In this document: positions 8,213 through 16,115 of the stretch, piece after piece
Layout of the letters: each line of letters begins with the position of its first letter
Position numbering within the stretch: position 1 is the first letter of the stretch
The notes under the pieces: model-generated
Seen by the model: the letters and a program-made list of their open reading frames with translations, nothing else
Databases searched by the model: none
What the model was told of the DNA's origin: nothing
Made by a program: the position numbers and the translations under genes
DNA from: Candidatus Hodarchaeota archaeon
GTDB taxonomy: Archaea > Asgardarchaeota > Heimdallarchaeia > Hodarchaeales > YT1-057
DNA: 23,612 nt
Assembly: GCA_016839955.1 (NCBI GenBank)
Contig: JAEOTI010000137.1
Location: 1-23,612, forward strand
Direction of reading: 5' to 3'

Positions 8213-9538
8213 TTATGGAGGAAATATAAAGAGTGAAAGAAAAGCAACATAGAAGGTTACTACCAACATTTGAATTCCAATAACAACAACTGAGAGTTTT
8301 ATGAAATCTCCCCAACCCATTTTCGTTTTTGACCGTTTTTCAAGATTAGAAATGGCAATAACATTAGCGGGTGCTCCAATAGGGGTTAAACCACCGCCCA
8401 AATTCGCACCAAAGACTAAAGCCCAAGCAATTGCTTTAGAATTCCAGCCAAGTTCTTCACTCACGCCGAGAAGTACAGGTGAAAGTGCTGCTGCAAGGAC
8501 AATATTGTCTACTATTCCAGAAAAGAGTCCCATAGTCCAAAGGATAATAATTGAAGAAATTAGTTGATCTTCAATCAGGTTGTCTGCAAGAATGGTTGCA
8601 AATTCTTCTAATGCTCCGGCTTGCTCTAGTCCCGCAATAAGAGTAAATAAACCCCCAAAAAATACAATTAGCGACCAATCTATATTTAATGCTTCTTCCA
8701 TCTTTTCTCCGGAGACAAAAACCATCATTATTGCTCCAAGGATTGCAACATATGCCAAAGTTAACCCTAAAGCATCAGCAAAAACAAAGAGAAGCATAGT
8801 TGATGTAAGGATAATAGCACACTTGTAGAACATCTTTTTATCAGAAACAGCAGCCCACTCATCAAATTCATTAACTCGTTCCAATCGTTCTTGTTTTTCT
8901 TCTTCAGTCGGAGAAGGAAATGTAAAAAGAACACGATAAACAAGAAATGATACAACTGTTAAAACTAGGGATATTGGAAGGGCAATTATTAAAAAATCAA
9001 CGAATGATATGGAGAATTTACTTGCAACAATGATGTTCGGCACTGAACTGACAATTGTAAGATTTCCTCCCACTGCAGTCAAAAACATTTCAGAAAGGAT
9101 AAAAGGTTTTGGATCTAAGGTTAAGCGTTCGCAAGCAATGAAGGTTAGTGATCCTACAATCAACATACAAGCAATATTATTTAATACACCTGAAAGGACG
9201 ACCGTTAATATACCAAAATAAATCATCAGTTTTGTTGGATCTCCCTGAGAATATTTTAATATTTTAACACTTATAAAATGAAATAAACCTGATTTCGTGG
9301 ATACTTCTACAAGTATTAAGACACCTATGACGATCAGTAAGATTTCAAAATCATGAAAAAGTACAACATCCTGTAAAGTAAATTTTGGGTCTTGTACATA
9401 GACTCCCACGAGAACGGTTAGTACTCCGCCTAAAGCAGCAGCTAAAGTTTTATCAAAAGTTTTCCTAATAATTAGAATATAAGTAAGAATGAAAATCCCA
9501 AAAAGAACATAAGCATCATCAGTTAGATCAATAGCCAT
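8213..9538 (-). CDS. ArsB/NhaD-superfamily ion transporter
   Basis: A 441-residue integral membrane protein with about eleven predicted helices in two homologous halves. Each half carries the re-entrant substrate-binding motif of this superfamily: GGNLTIVSSVPNIIVAS (157-173) and GANLGGGLTPIGAPANVIAI (377-396). A central cytosolic linker rich in Glu and Arg (209-235) separates the halves. The superfamily includes NhaD sodium/proton antiporters, ArsB arsenite exporters and SLC13/P-protein anion carriers. No ars genes are nearby, so sodium/proton or anion transport is more likely than arsenite, but the sequence alone does not decide. The gene starts at ATG 9538, only 21 bases after the stop of the USP-domain gene, so the two almost certainly form one transcript. 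Confidence 0.9.
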   Translation of the reverse strand: MAIDLTDDAYVLFGIFILTYILIIRKTFDKTLAAALGGVLTVLVGVYVQDPKFTLQDVVLFHDFEILLIVIGVLILVEVSTKSGLFHFISVKILKYSQGDPTKLMIYFGILTVVLSGVLNNIACMLIVGSLTFIACERLTLDPKPFILSEMFLTAVGGNLTIVSSVPNIIVASKFSISFVDFLIIALPISLVLTVVSFLVYRVLFTFPSPTEEEKQERLERVNEFDEWAAVSDKKMFYKCAIILTSTMLLFVFADALGLTLAYVAILGAIMMVFVSGEKMEEALNIDWSLIVFFGGLFTLIAGLEQAGALEEFATILADNLIEDQLISSIIILWTMGLFSGIVDNIVLAAALSPVLLGVSEELGWNSKAIAWALVFGANLGGGLTPIGAPANVIAISNLEKRSKTKMGWGDFIKLSVVVIGIQMLVVTFYVAFLSLFIFPP

Positions 9539-9559
9539 CTAGATTGGTCTCCAATGATC

Positions 9560-10591
9560 TTATTCCCAAACGATTAACACTGGGACTCTGCTTTCATGTC
9601 GCGCAATGCTATCCGCCATGTTATCCAAAGGATCGTTGGGGTCAAACCTACTTTGATAGATAATTAAACCAGGGTCGTCTTGACCTATGCAGGTATTAAG
9701 ACACTCACTGACAGAGCCCCAGACTATTTTACGTTTCAAATTGATTTTTTTCTTAATTCTCACTTGAACACCTTCAATAAGATGTTCCATATGCAGTCTA
9801 AGTCCATCTTTTACCTTAGAGATGTTAAAATCTTCTTCTTCAACTTCACCAATGATCTCAACGAAAGTTTCAGCTAAACTAGGATCAATTATTCCAAGCA
9901 AAGTTACATCAGATCCCGCATCAGCTAATTTGAGGGCATGGAAAAGTGTAATTTTCACTGATTCTGGATGCTGTTCTGGATTGAATACGCAAATTATATT
10001 TCGTCGAGACATAACAGACTCACCTTCGACCAGAAGGATTGGGATATCTCGTGACGTCCGACGTAAAATAACATCAAGGGCCATCCCTAAACTATCTTCT
10101 CCAACATCTTCTCCTGTTTCGCCTTCTTCAGCAAAAGGGACAGGAATGATTACCAAATCCGGTTTAAATTTATCAATTTCTTTAATAAGAAGTGCTAGTG
10201 CTCCTCCTGATTCTTTCAATGCATTTTCTATAATTTCTTGTGCAGTTGCTGGTGCAACGCCTGCAATGTGCTGAATTTCCGCTTTGAAACCAACAGGATC
10301 AGGACCTATTTTTTCCTTAATCTCCTCTAAATTTCTTTCAGCAGCTAATCTTGTCGTATTGATGTAATCAAGTAGATGGGCACCATATCTTTGAATTCTC
10401 AGAAACGTCGTTTCAGTCTGCCAGCGTTGCGAAAATCTTAATCCAAGTTCTATACACGCCTGAGACTTTTCAGTTCCATCTAATGCAATAATGATTCGTC
10501 TAACCGTTCCTATTTTATCAATTACAAGTTTTGGTTTTAGAGTTTTCTTAAACATTTGACTGATGGTATTGAAACGATCCTGATCTGTCAA
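9560..10591 (-). CDS. Tandem universal-stress-protein (UspA-like) domain protein
   Basis: The 343-residue soluble protein appears to hold two USP-like alpha/beta domains. The first (about 30-190) opens with RRIIIALDGTEKSQACIELGL and has core strands PDLVIIPVPF and RDIPILLVEG. The second (about 196-343) opens with RRNIICVFNPEQHPESVKI and closes with ESRVPVLIVWE. The usual ATP-binding G-x2-G-x9-G-S/T signature is not clear in either half, so nucleotide binding is doubtful. It is the first gene of a two-gene unit with the ArsB/NhaD transporter (21-base gap). USP domains fused to or encoded beside transporters often act as regulatory modules, so control of that transporter is a reasonable inference. 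The start is at 10591, preceded by AGGTGG at a good distance. Confidence 0.75.
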   Translation of the reverse strand: MTDQDRFNTISQMFKKTLKPKLVIDKIGTVRRIIIALDGTEKSQACIELGLRFSQRWQTETTFLRIQRYGAHLLDYINTTRLAAERNLEEIKEKIGPDPVGFKAEIQHIAGVAPATAQEIIENALKESGGALALLIKEIDKFKPDLVIIPVPFAEEGETGEDVGEDSLGMALDVILRRTSRDIPILLVEGESVMSRRNIICVFNPEQHPESVKITLFHALKLADAGSDVTLLGIIDPSLAETFVEIIGEVEEEDFNISKVKDGLRLHMEHLIEGVQVRIKKKINLKRKIVWGSVSECLNTCIGQDDPGLIIYQSRFDPNDPLDNMADSIARHESRVPVLIVWE

Positions 10592-10739
10592 AATAAACCA
10601 CCTATAAAGGAAATTAGCATCTAATTATATATAGAAAAAAGTAGTCTTACGGGTTTAAAGATTTTCAGTTTGAAATTATTGAATTCTAGATCTCGGATTT
10701 CTAAGTGAATTATTGATCAAATTATATAGAAAAAGGAAA

Positions 10740-11103
10740 TTATTTCAAATGTAAATCTGGTTTATTCTCATGAGGACACGTTTCTTCAAAATCTGATACA
10801 AAACATCCACAAGGAAGTTGAAAGTGGAGTGCTACTTTGTCATTTGAATTCTTAGACACCAGAAAAAACTCCAAAATTATTGGATAAGAAGCGACTTCGA
10901 GTTCTAGAAAATGGTTCTTTTTTCCAATAAGAAACATGAAGACTAGTTCTCACTTCTATTTCACTCATATATGAATAATGTCTTTCAAATTCTTTACAAC
11001 ATTGTAAGGGATTGTAAAATGTCTGCTCCAATGAACAATGGAACTTGGTCGGATTGAATGGAACAGGAAATAACTTTGAGTTTTCGTTTAGTTGCGACAT
11101 CAT
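10740..11103 (-). pseudogene. Possible small Cys-rich protein gene interrupted by a frameshift
   Basis: Two overlapping minus-strand open frames read as one protein if a run of six T on the plus strand (10918-10923) had five. The fused product would start at ATG 11103 (MMSQLNENSKLFPVPF), pass through CCKEFERHYSYMSEIEV and SYWKK, continue into NHFLELEVASYPIILEFFLV, and end with PCGCFVSDFEETCPHENKP. That C-terminal part holds a possible zinc-binding C-x-C...C-x-H cluster, and the reconstructed length is about 120 residues. I recognise no family. Alternatively neither frame is a real gene, since this is a decayed region beside a transposase remnant. No strong ribosome site is seen before the ATG. 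Confidence 0.35.
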
Positions 11104-11219
11104 TGAACATTTATTCGAGATAATCAACTATAGGACCTTCTAACATCTTTTTTTTAATATTTTTAACTAGGGGATTTATGCTGGACTAAAAGTTTGTCTT
11201 AATTTTCAAAAAGGTGTCT

Positions 11220-11395
11220 GCAACCCTTTTAACTGAGGGTCGTTGAATTTAAAATGTCCCGCGTGATTTATCAACGCGGATGTCAATGGGGCTTATAACA
11301 TCCTGAAGAAAGCAGTCCCAAAAGCGTTTGCTAATGGGATAGAGGTTGTTGGGTTACAGCCAACACGATGGAGACTAGCAACGGCAACGGGCTAG
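11220..11395 (+). pseudogene. tnpB: TnpB (IS200/IS605-family OrfB) C-terminal remnant
   Basis: On the plus strand, 11267-11395 encodes 42 residues beginning FINADVNGAYNILKKAV, continuing PKAFANGIEVVGLQPTR, then a stop. This is the characteristic end of IS605 OrfB/TnpB: the RuvC-III aspartate in A-D-V-N-G-A-Y-N-I, followed by a GIE-x-P-x-R tail. Just upstream, pieces of the preceding zinc-ribbon region (e.g. EFK then CP) appear in other frames with an in-frame TGA at 11264, so the gene is broken by several indels. No TnpA and no upstream RuvC-I/II domains are visible. It is a dead insertion-sequence fossil; its transposon ends could not be located. Confidence 0.7.
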
Positions 11396-11467
11396 TTGAG
11401 GACATCATGTGAATACAAATGACTACATTTGAAAGCATTTGTGAAAACCTGAATAATGTCATTCCAA

Positions 11468-11493
11468 GACTCTTTTTTTCTCGAAAAAGTGTC
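11468..11493 (-). terminator. Hairpin downstream of the TPR gene
   Basis: On the minus strand GACACTTTTT and AAAAAGAGTC (one mismatch) can pair around a short CGAGAA loop, starting 9 bases past the stop codon of the TPR gene. This looks like a 3'-end or terminator hairpin, though no clean T-run follows. Confidence 0.4.
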
Positions 11494-11502
11494 TTTAATT
11501 TG

Positions 11503-12879
11503 CTATTGCCGTGCCAATATCGTTCGAGAGACTTGTTTAAGATAATCTAGGATTTTAGTAAGATCTTGATCTTCATCTTCTTTAGTAGCCCGGCGTAAAA
11601 ACCTGTCTCGTGTTTTTATGATTCTTGCAAGGGTATGTTCTCCCAAATGAAGTGACTTAAGTAATTCCTTCTCCTGAGCTAATTTGATTGCGTCTTCGCA
11701 AAGTTTAATTGCATTTTCATGGTCTAAAGATGCTATGTTTAACATAGCTCTAAGGAGAAGCATGTCTACAATCGTTGGCCAGCTTTTAAGCTCTTGAGCG
11801 TGTTTTTCAATTTCTTCAAGAAGGGAAGCGACTTCATAAAGGAGTTTTTCGTTAGTAGATAATTCATATTGTCTTAAAATTACTTCTGCCATTTTTAATT
11901 GAGCTTCTAATAGGATTTGAGTATATTTTTCAGCTTTTGCTATCTCAAGGGAGCGTGTTAATTGTTGTTTCGCATTTCCTAGGTTTCTTTGAACTAGTTC
12001 CAATAATCCGTGAATGAGGAAAATCATGCTTTGATAATACGAGGAATGAGTTTGGGCGATTATTTCTTCTAAGACAATGACTTTGTCCATTGCTTCTTGA
12101 TATTTCCCTTCTTCAGCTGCCATTTCAATAAAAAGCTTCATTGCAACCCAATACCCATCATCTTTTGATAATGGTTGACTATAAAGTTCAAAACTTTGTT
12201 CTAATGTGTTTTTTGCTGTTTTCGTTTCCCCAAGCGCCCAATGAACGGTTGCAATAACTGCCAGGGAAGATGCTATCCCCGTAAGATTCTGAGCGGCGTG
12301 TTCAGCTTTCAATGATTGTTCATAATAATCTAATGCTTTTCTTAAGTCACCTCTGTGTGCGTAAAGGATACCAATATTCTGGAGTGGAGCTGCAGTATCT
12401 GGTATATCGCCTATGGAACTTCCTAATTCGATACTCTTTACAAAAACTTCCAAAGCTTGTTCCCAATCGCCATCCCTCATTCGTCGCCAATAGTAAACAC
12501 CTAAGTTGTTAAGCGTTTGACCTAGGCCTTTAATATCGCCGACTTGCTCTCGAATTTCTTTAGCTCGATTCAAATGCTTAAAACATTCATTAAGTTCTCC
12601 TTGTCGCCAAAGAATCGATCCCAAGGAATGTTCTGCAATACCAAGTTCTTTCGATATCTCAACTGATTCTGCAATTTTAACTGCTGTACGGGCAACCTCA
12701 ATAGCTCTTAAAGCTTCTCCTTTTGCTTCGAGTAATCTAGCATACTCACTAAGAACTTCAGATTTCCTAACGTCTTCTTTAGAGTTGCACGTATTTAAAA
12801 GACGATTAATAATGGCTTCCGCTCGATCAAACTCTCCTCGATTTGTGAGGTTTCTGACAGAGTCTAAATCGAAGTCCAT
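11503..12879 (-). CDS. Tetratricopeptide-repeat (TPR) protein
   Basis: The 458-residue, all-helical protein has no signal peptide or membrane segment. Tandem 34-40-residue TPR units are clear in the N-terminal half: about 80-114 (AEHSLGSILWRQGELNECF), 118-155 (LNNLGVYYWRRMRDGDWEQA), 164-195 (LQNIGILYAHRGDLRKALDYY) and 203-235 (AVIATVHWALGETKTAKNT). More diverged repeats run on to about 420. The longer units with GD between helices resemble the TPR_12/MalT type that binds partner proteins. No enzymatic domain is present, so the partner and process are unknown. It starts at ATG 12879 and lies 285 bases from the Lrp regulator on the same strand, so it probably has its own promoter. Confidence 0.88.
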   Translation of the reverse strand: MDFDLDSVRNLTNRGEFDRAEAIINRLLNTCNSKEDVRKSEVLSEYARLLEAKGEALRAIEVARTAVKIAESVEISKELGIAEHSLGSILWRQGELNECFKHLNRAKEIREQVGDIKGLGQTLNNLGVYYWRRMRDGDWEQALEVFVKSIELGSSIGDIPDTAAPLQNIGILYAHRGDLRKALDYYEQSLKAEHAAQNLTGIASSLAVIATVHWALGETKTAKNTLEQSFELYSQPLSKDDGYWVAMKLFIEMAAEEGKYQEAMDKVIVLEEIIAQTHSSYYQSMIFLIHGLLELVQRNLGNAKQQLTRSLEIAKAEKYTQILLEAQLKMAEVILRQYELSTNEKLLYEVASLLEEIEKHAQELKSWPTIVDMLLLRAMLNIASLDHENAIKLCEDAIKLAQEKELLKSLHLGEHTLARIIKTRDRFLRRATKEDEDQDLTKILDYLKQVSRTILARQ

Positions 12880-13164
12880 TCCTGCATCAACCTAAAAAAC
12901 AACGAAAGAAATTAGACAATTACATATTTCATATTGACAAATTATTTGGAACTTGCCATGTCAAAAACGTACACATTTGGTACTTTCCTTGTAAAAGGGA
13001 GTGAACAAAAATGATTTGGGTAAATGTCTAAAAATTTTGGCCAAGTTTTCAATTCCTAGGCATTTACTAAGTTGTATCTAGAAATTCACTAATTTATTGG
13101 TTCATAAACTAAGGAAATACTATTTGTAACGCTTGAATTAAACAGGAATTTAATAATATGCTTT

Positions 13165-13665
13165 TTAACTTTCTAATTTAGTAGGAATTTTGATTTCGTG
13201 TGTGTTTTTATACAGTTCAACAAAAGTTGATATTTGTACACTTACAAACCCCGGTAATGTTCTTATATGATTATTAATAAAATGCTGTAATTCTTTGGCA
13301 TCCCTTGTAACCACTTGGAAAGCAATATCAAATGCCCCCATTGTAGTTCCGATGCATGTAACTTCAGGACGAGATGCTAGAACTTTTGCTGAATTTTCTA
13401 CTTGAAGTGGTTCAATTTTGAGACAGATAACGCCTACACCTTGAAATCCGATTTTGATTGGATCAATAACACAGGTAGGATAATGGAGTATCTCATGTTC
13501 TCGTAGTTTCTTTATACGCTTGTGGACTGTATTTCGATGTATTGGTTTGTCTGGATCAGACGAAATAAGTTCTCCTATCTTAGTGTAGTTATTAGTTGGA
13601 TTTTTTTGGAGTATATCAAGTAATCTTAAATCTAATTCATCAAGGAAGCTCATTCTCTTTTTCAT
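13165..13665 (-). CDS. Lrp/AsnC-family transcriptional regulator
   Basis: A 166-residue one-component regulator. Residues 5-65 form the winged helix-turn-helix: LDELDLRLLDILQKNP, then a slightly extended turn and the recognition helix region HRNTVHKRIKKLREHEIL. Residues about 75-155 form the RAM effector domain (VGVICLKIEPLQVENSAKVL, then GTTMGAFDIAFQVVTRD). Such proteins bind DNA as dimers or octamers and respond to amino acids or other small molecules. ATG 13665 and an internal ATG at 13653 are both possible starts. The gene is divergent from the TusA/SQR/DsrE operon across 176 bases containing a 21-base palindrome near its own start, so it probably controls itself and perhaps the sulfur operon (inference). 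Confidence 0.92.
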   Translation of the reverse strand: MKKRMSFLDELDLRLLDILQKNPTNNYTKIGELISSDPDKPIHRNTVHKRIKKLREHEILHYPTCVIDPIKIGFQGVGVICLKIEPLQVENSAKVLASRPEVTCIGTTMGAFDIAFQVVTRDAKELQHFINNHIRTLPGFVSVQISTFVELYKNTHEIKIPTKLES

Positions 13666-13680
13666 CCCAGCTTACATTTT

Positions 13681-13701
13681 GTAATTAATCGGTATAATTA
13701 C
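13681..13701. promoter_or_regulatory. Palindromic candidate operator next to the Lrp gene
   Basis: GTAATTA (13681-13687) and TAATTAC (13695-13701) form a perfect 7-bp inverted repeat around the 7-base spacer ATCGGTA. It lies 16 bases upstream of the Lrp-family start codon. Size, symmetry and AT-rich arms fit an Lrp-type operator; binding is inferred. Confidence 0.5.
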
Positions 13702-13841
13702 AGTTTCAGTGTGTTACATCACTTCAATTTAGTGGTTGCTAAGTTACATTTATTAATTTAATGGTACATCAGCACATAGGCAAAACATTTTAGTATGAAA
13801 TTATCAATTTTTGCCTTTATTTTTTACGGAGTGTTTCAGAA

Positions 13842-14075
13842 ATGTCTGAGGAACGCAAAATAATTGATGCACGTGACTCATTGTGTCCTGGTCCTCTTAT
13901 GGGTCTAATTAAGAGTATCAAAAGAGCTCCTGTAGGTTCAATGTTTGAAGTTTGGAGTTCTGATCAAGGTACTAAGCGTGATCTTCCCAAATGGGTTGAA
14001 AAAGCGAAACATGAACTTGTGGAAATTGTTGAAGAACCAGATTACAATAGATTCGTAGTTAGAAAAACTCGGTAG
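13842..14075 (+). CDS. TusA/SirA-family sulfur carrier protein (first copy)
   Basis: This 77-residue protein has the TusA fold: strand IIDARDSLCPGPLM, helix, then strand and a C-terminal strand FVVRKTR. The catalytic cysteine is Cys15 in the C-P-x-P motif, which carries a persulfide in known TusA proteins. ATG 13842 has GGAG about 10 bases before it. It is the first gene of a co-directional set with an SQR-like flavoprotein (gap 16 bases), a second TusA and two DsrE-type proteins. It probably accepts sulfane sulfur from one partner and passes it on. The two TusA copies differ in sequence (CPGP against CPMP) and probably have different partners. Confidence 0.9.
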   Translation: MSEERKIIDARDSLCPGPLMGLIKSIKRAPVGSMFEVWSSDQGTKRDLPKWVEKAKHELVEIVEEPDYNRFVVRKTR

Positions 14076-14091
14076 ATGAGAGGGAATCCAG

Positions 14092-15291
14092 TTGAGCAAA
14101 CAGGAATCACCCAACATAGTAATAATTGGTGGAGGAACGGGAGGAGTTATTGCTGCAAATATTTTAGGACGTAAAATTGGTAAGAAATCCTCAATAACGT
14201 TGATTTCGGACCGTGAAAAAATTCTATATGAACCAGATAATCTTTTTAGAGTTTTTGACACGAAAGATACAAAGAAACAATTTAAGTCGTTAAAAAACGT
14301 CGTAAATAAACGCGTACAGATTGTTAATGAGCATGTGATAAAAGTTGATCCAAAATTACAAAACGTTGTAACCGAAAAAGGAAATTCATTCCCATATGAC
14401 TATTTAATGATTGCTAGTGGTGCAAAATATGTGTATGAACGTGTACCAGGATTTAAAAAGGCAGCCCACCATTATCATAGTCCAAATGCAGCATTAAAAT
14501 TACGAGATGCATTAAAAGAATTTTCAGAAAAAGCTAAGGATTCTTCTGAGACACTACATGTAGTGACAGGTGTTTCTGACCTTCCTTACAAATGTCCAGT
14601 TGCAACTCTCGAATTCGCAATGATGGCTTCTCATTATTTTAAAAAAAAGAAGCTCAAAAATAAAGTGAAAATCCATTATTTATCTCCTCTTGCTTCTGCA
14701 TTTTCAATCGAGAAAGTTAGCAAGAAGGTGGAAAAAAGATTTGAGAAGTTAGGAATTGAACTTCATACATTTTTCAATGTAGAAGAGATCTTACCTGACA
14801 CAAAGACTATTACATCTTTAGAAGGAGATGAGATTCAATACGACCTTCTTGTTCTGGTTCCACCTCATATGGGACAGGACTTTATAATTGATTCAGGGAT
14901 TGGAGATGAGGATGGATGGGTACCTGTAGATCGTTATACCTTAGAACACACAGATTATCCAAATATCTATAGTTTTGGAGACGCTAGTGACCTACCAGTT
15001 TCAAAATCAGGAAGTGCCGCTCATCACACTTCCAAAATTGCTTCAAAAAGGATTTTATCACGGTTAAAAGGGAAAGAACCAAAGAAGAAATACAAAGGAC
15101 ATGTTCAATGCTTTTTGATGACGTCTCTTAGTTCCTCATACTTCTTAGACTTTTCTTATACGAGACAACCTAGGTGGATAGGAATGGTTTCATTTCTAGG
15201 CGTTGTTCCTAAATTTTTCTATATTTTCAAGAAGAAATTTCCAACTTTTTTCTTTAGCCATCGATTTGGAGTCCTATCGGGGAGAGTTTGA
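14092..15291 (+). CDS. Sulfide:quinone oxidoreductase-like FAD-dependent oxidoreductase
   Basis: A 399-residue two-dinucleotide-binding-domain flavoprotein. FAD-binding GGGTGG is at 13-18, the second FAD contact (IYSFGDASD) at 292-300, and YDYLMIASGAKY at 102-113. Two cysteines sit where SQR and flavocytochrome c have their redox pair: Cys168 in YKCPVATLEF and Cys340 in HVQCFLM. The C-terminal end (366-399) is hydrophobic and basic (FLGVVPKFFYIFKKKF), suited to membrane attachment. The enzyme would oxidise sulfide, or a persulfide, to polysulfide or protein-bound sulfur and pass electrons to quinone or another acceptor. The start is TTG at 14092 with GAGGG upstream; an ATG at 14076 is out of frame. 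The flanking TusA genes support a sulfur-oxidation role. SQR against a related NADH- or CoA-dependent oxidoreductase is not settled. Confidence 0.85.
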   Translation: MSKQESPNIVIIGGGTGGVIAANILGRKIGKKSSITLISDREKILYEPDNLFRVFDTKDTKKQFKSLKNVVNKRVQIVNEHVIKVDPKLQNVVTEKGNSFPYDYLMIASGAKYVYERVPGFKKAAHHYHSPNAALKLRDALKEFSEKAKDSSETLHVVTGVSDLPYKCPVATLEFAMMASHYFKKKKLKNKVKIHYLSPLASAFSIEKVSKKVEKRFEKLGIELHTFFNVEEILPDTKTITSLEGDEIQYDLLVLVPPHMGQDFIIDSGIGDEDGWVPVDRYTLEHTDYPNIYSFGDASDLPVSKSGSAAHHTSKIASKRILSRLKGKEPKKKYKGHVQCFLMTSLSSSYFLDFSYTRQPRWIGMVSFLGVVPKFFYIFKKKFPTFFFSHRFGVLSGRV

Positions 15292-15378
15292 GAGAAGTTG
15301 GCTTAACTATTATGTTAATTAAACAAAAAGAACACTATTATTAGGAAAAGATGAAGTTTGAATAGGAGAGAAGATCAA

Positions 15379-15615
15379 ATGTCAGTAGAAATTGCAAAAA
15401 CACTTGATGCAAAGGGCTTAAGCTGTCCTATGCCAGTAATAAAGAGTAAAAAAGCTATCAAAGAATTAAAAATTGGTCAAGTTCTTGAAATCCTGGCGAC
15501 TGACCCTGGTAGCAAGAATGACATTGCTGCTTGGACCAGGACAACAGGACAAGAACTTATAGAAAGTAGTGAGACCGATAGCGTCCACAGGTTCCTTGTG
15601 AGGAGGCAAAAATAA
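15379..15615 (+). CDS. TusA/SirA-family sulfur carrier protein (second copy)
   Basis: A 78-residue TusA homologue with strand TLDAKGLSCPMPVIK, an active-site C-P-x-P cysteine, the usual DPGSKNDIAAW loop and a C-terminal strand HRFLVRRQK. The ATG at 15379 is preferred over an in-frame TTG at 15358 because GGAGAG lies about 10 bases before the ATG and homologues begin near here. Its stop codon overlaps the ATG of the DsrE2 gene (TAATG at 15613-15617), implying translational coupling. TusA beside DsrE-type proteins is a known arrangement in archaeal and bacterial sulfur oxidisers, where sulfur is passed between their cysteines; this makes the second TusA the likely direct partner of the DsrE proteins here. 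Confidence 0.92.
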   Translation: MSVEIAKTLDAKGLSCPMPVIKSKKAIKELKIGQVLEILATDPGSKNDIAAWTRTTGQELIESSETDSVHRFLVRRQK

Positions 15616-16094
15616 TGCCTGAAGAAAAAAAACCAACACGAATGGCGATCATAGCTGCACAGGGAAAACTTGATGATGTTTATCCTCCTTTAATTTTAGC
15701 TTCCACTGGTGCAGCAATGGATTTTGAGGTAGCCATTTTCTTTACATTCTATGGTTTGAATATTATTCACAAAAAGAAGAATAAAAAATTGAAGGTAGCT
15801 CCAATTGCTAATCCTGCTGCTCCAATGCCAGTACCAAACATTATTGGTATGTTACCTGGCATGACAGGTATGGCAACAATGATGATGAAACGAATGATGA
15901 AGAAAGCAAATGTTGCAGACATTCAAACCCTATTAGACGCATGTGTTGAATCAGACGTTCGTCTAATCGGTTGTCAGATGACTATGGACGTTATGGGTAT
16001 AAAGAAAGAAGATTTGATCGATGGTGTCGAAATCGGTGGAGCTGCAATGTTTCTAGAGTTTGCAAAAGATGCAGACATCACCTTATATATGTAA
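15615..16094 (+). CDS. DsrE2-type (DrsE_2/COG2210) sulfur-relay protein
   Basis: The 159-residue protein matches the DsrE2 group: an N-terminal Rossmann-like strand (MAIIAAQGKLDDVYPPLI), the hydrophobic VAIFFTFYGLNII segment (39-51), a methionine-rich helix PGMTGMATMMMKRMMKK (81-97), and the family motif LIGCQMTMDVMGIKKEDL (117-134) with Cys120. Cys110 may also be exposed. Cys120 is the likely persulfide-carrying residue. The two hydrophobic stretches could anchor it at the membrane or pack in the trimer core. It is translationally coupled to TusA and followed with no gap by another DsrE-family protein; the set would move sulfane sulfur from the SQR product toward an unseen acceptor. Confidence 0.88.
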   Translation: MPEEKKPTRMAIIAAQGKLDDVYPPLILASTGAAMDFEVAIFFTFYGLNIIHKKKNKKLKVAPIANPAAPMPVPNIIGMLPGMTGMATMMMKRMMKKANVADIQTLLDACVESDVRLIGCQMTMDVMGIKKEDLIDGVEIGGAAMFLEFAKDADITLYM

Positions 16095-16115
16095 ATGAAT
16101 TACCCGGTGGTCAAA

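Noticed and set aside
9822..10274. A 150-codon plus-strand open frame opposite the USP gene
   Set aside because: Low-complexity Ser/Pro/Ile composition typical of antisense frames; the opposite strand encodes a recognisable USP protein.
16095..16115. ATG at 16095 as start of the last DsrE gene
   Set aside because: No ribosome site before it, while ATG 16116 has GGTGG and matches the usual beginning of the family. It remains possible because it abuts the preceding stop.
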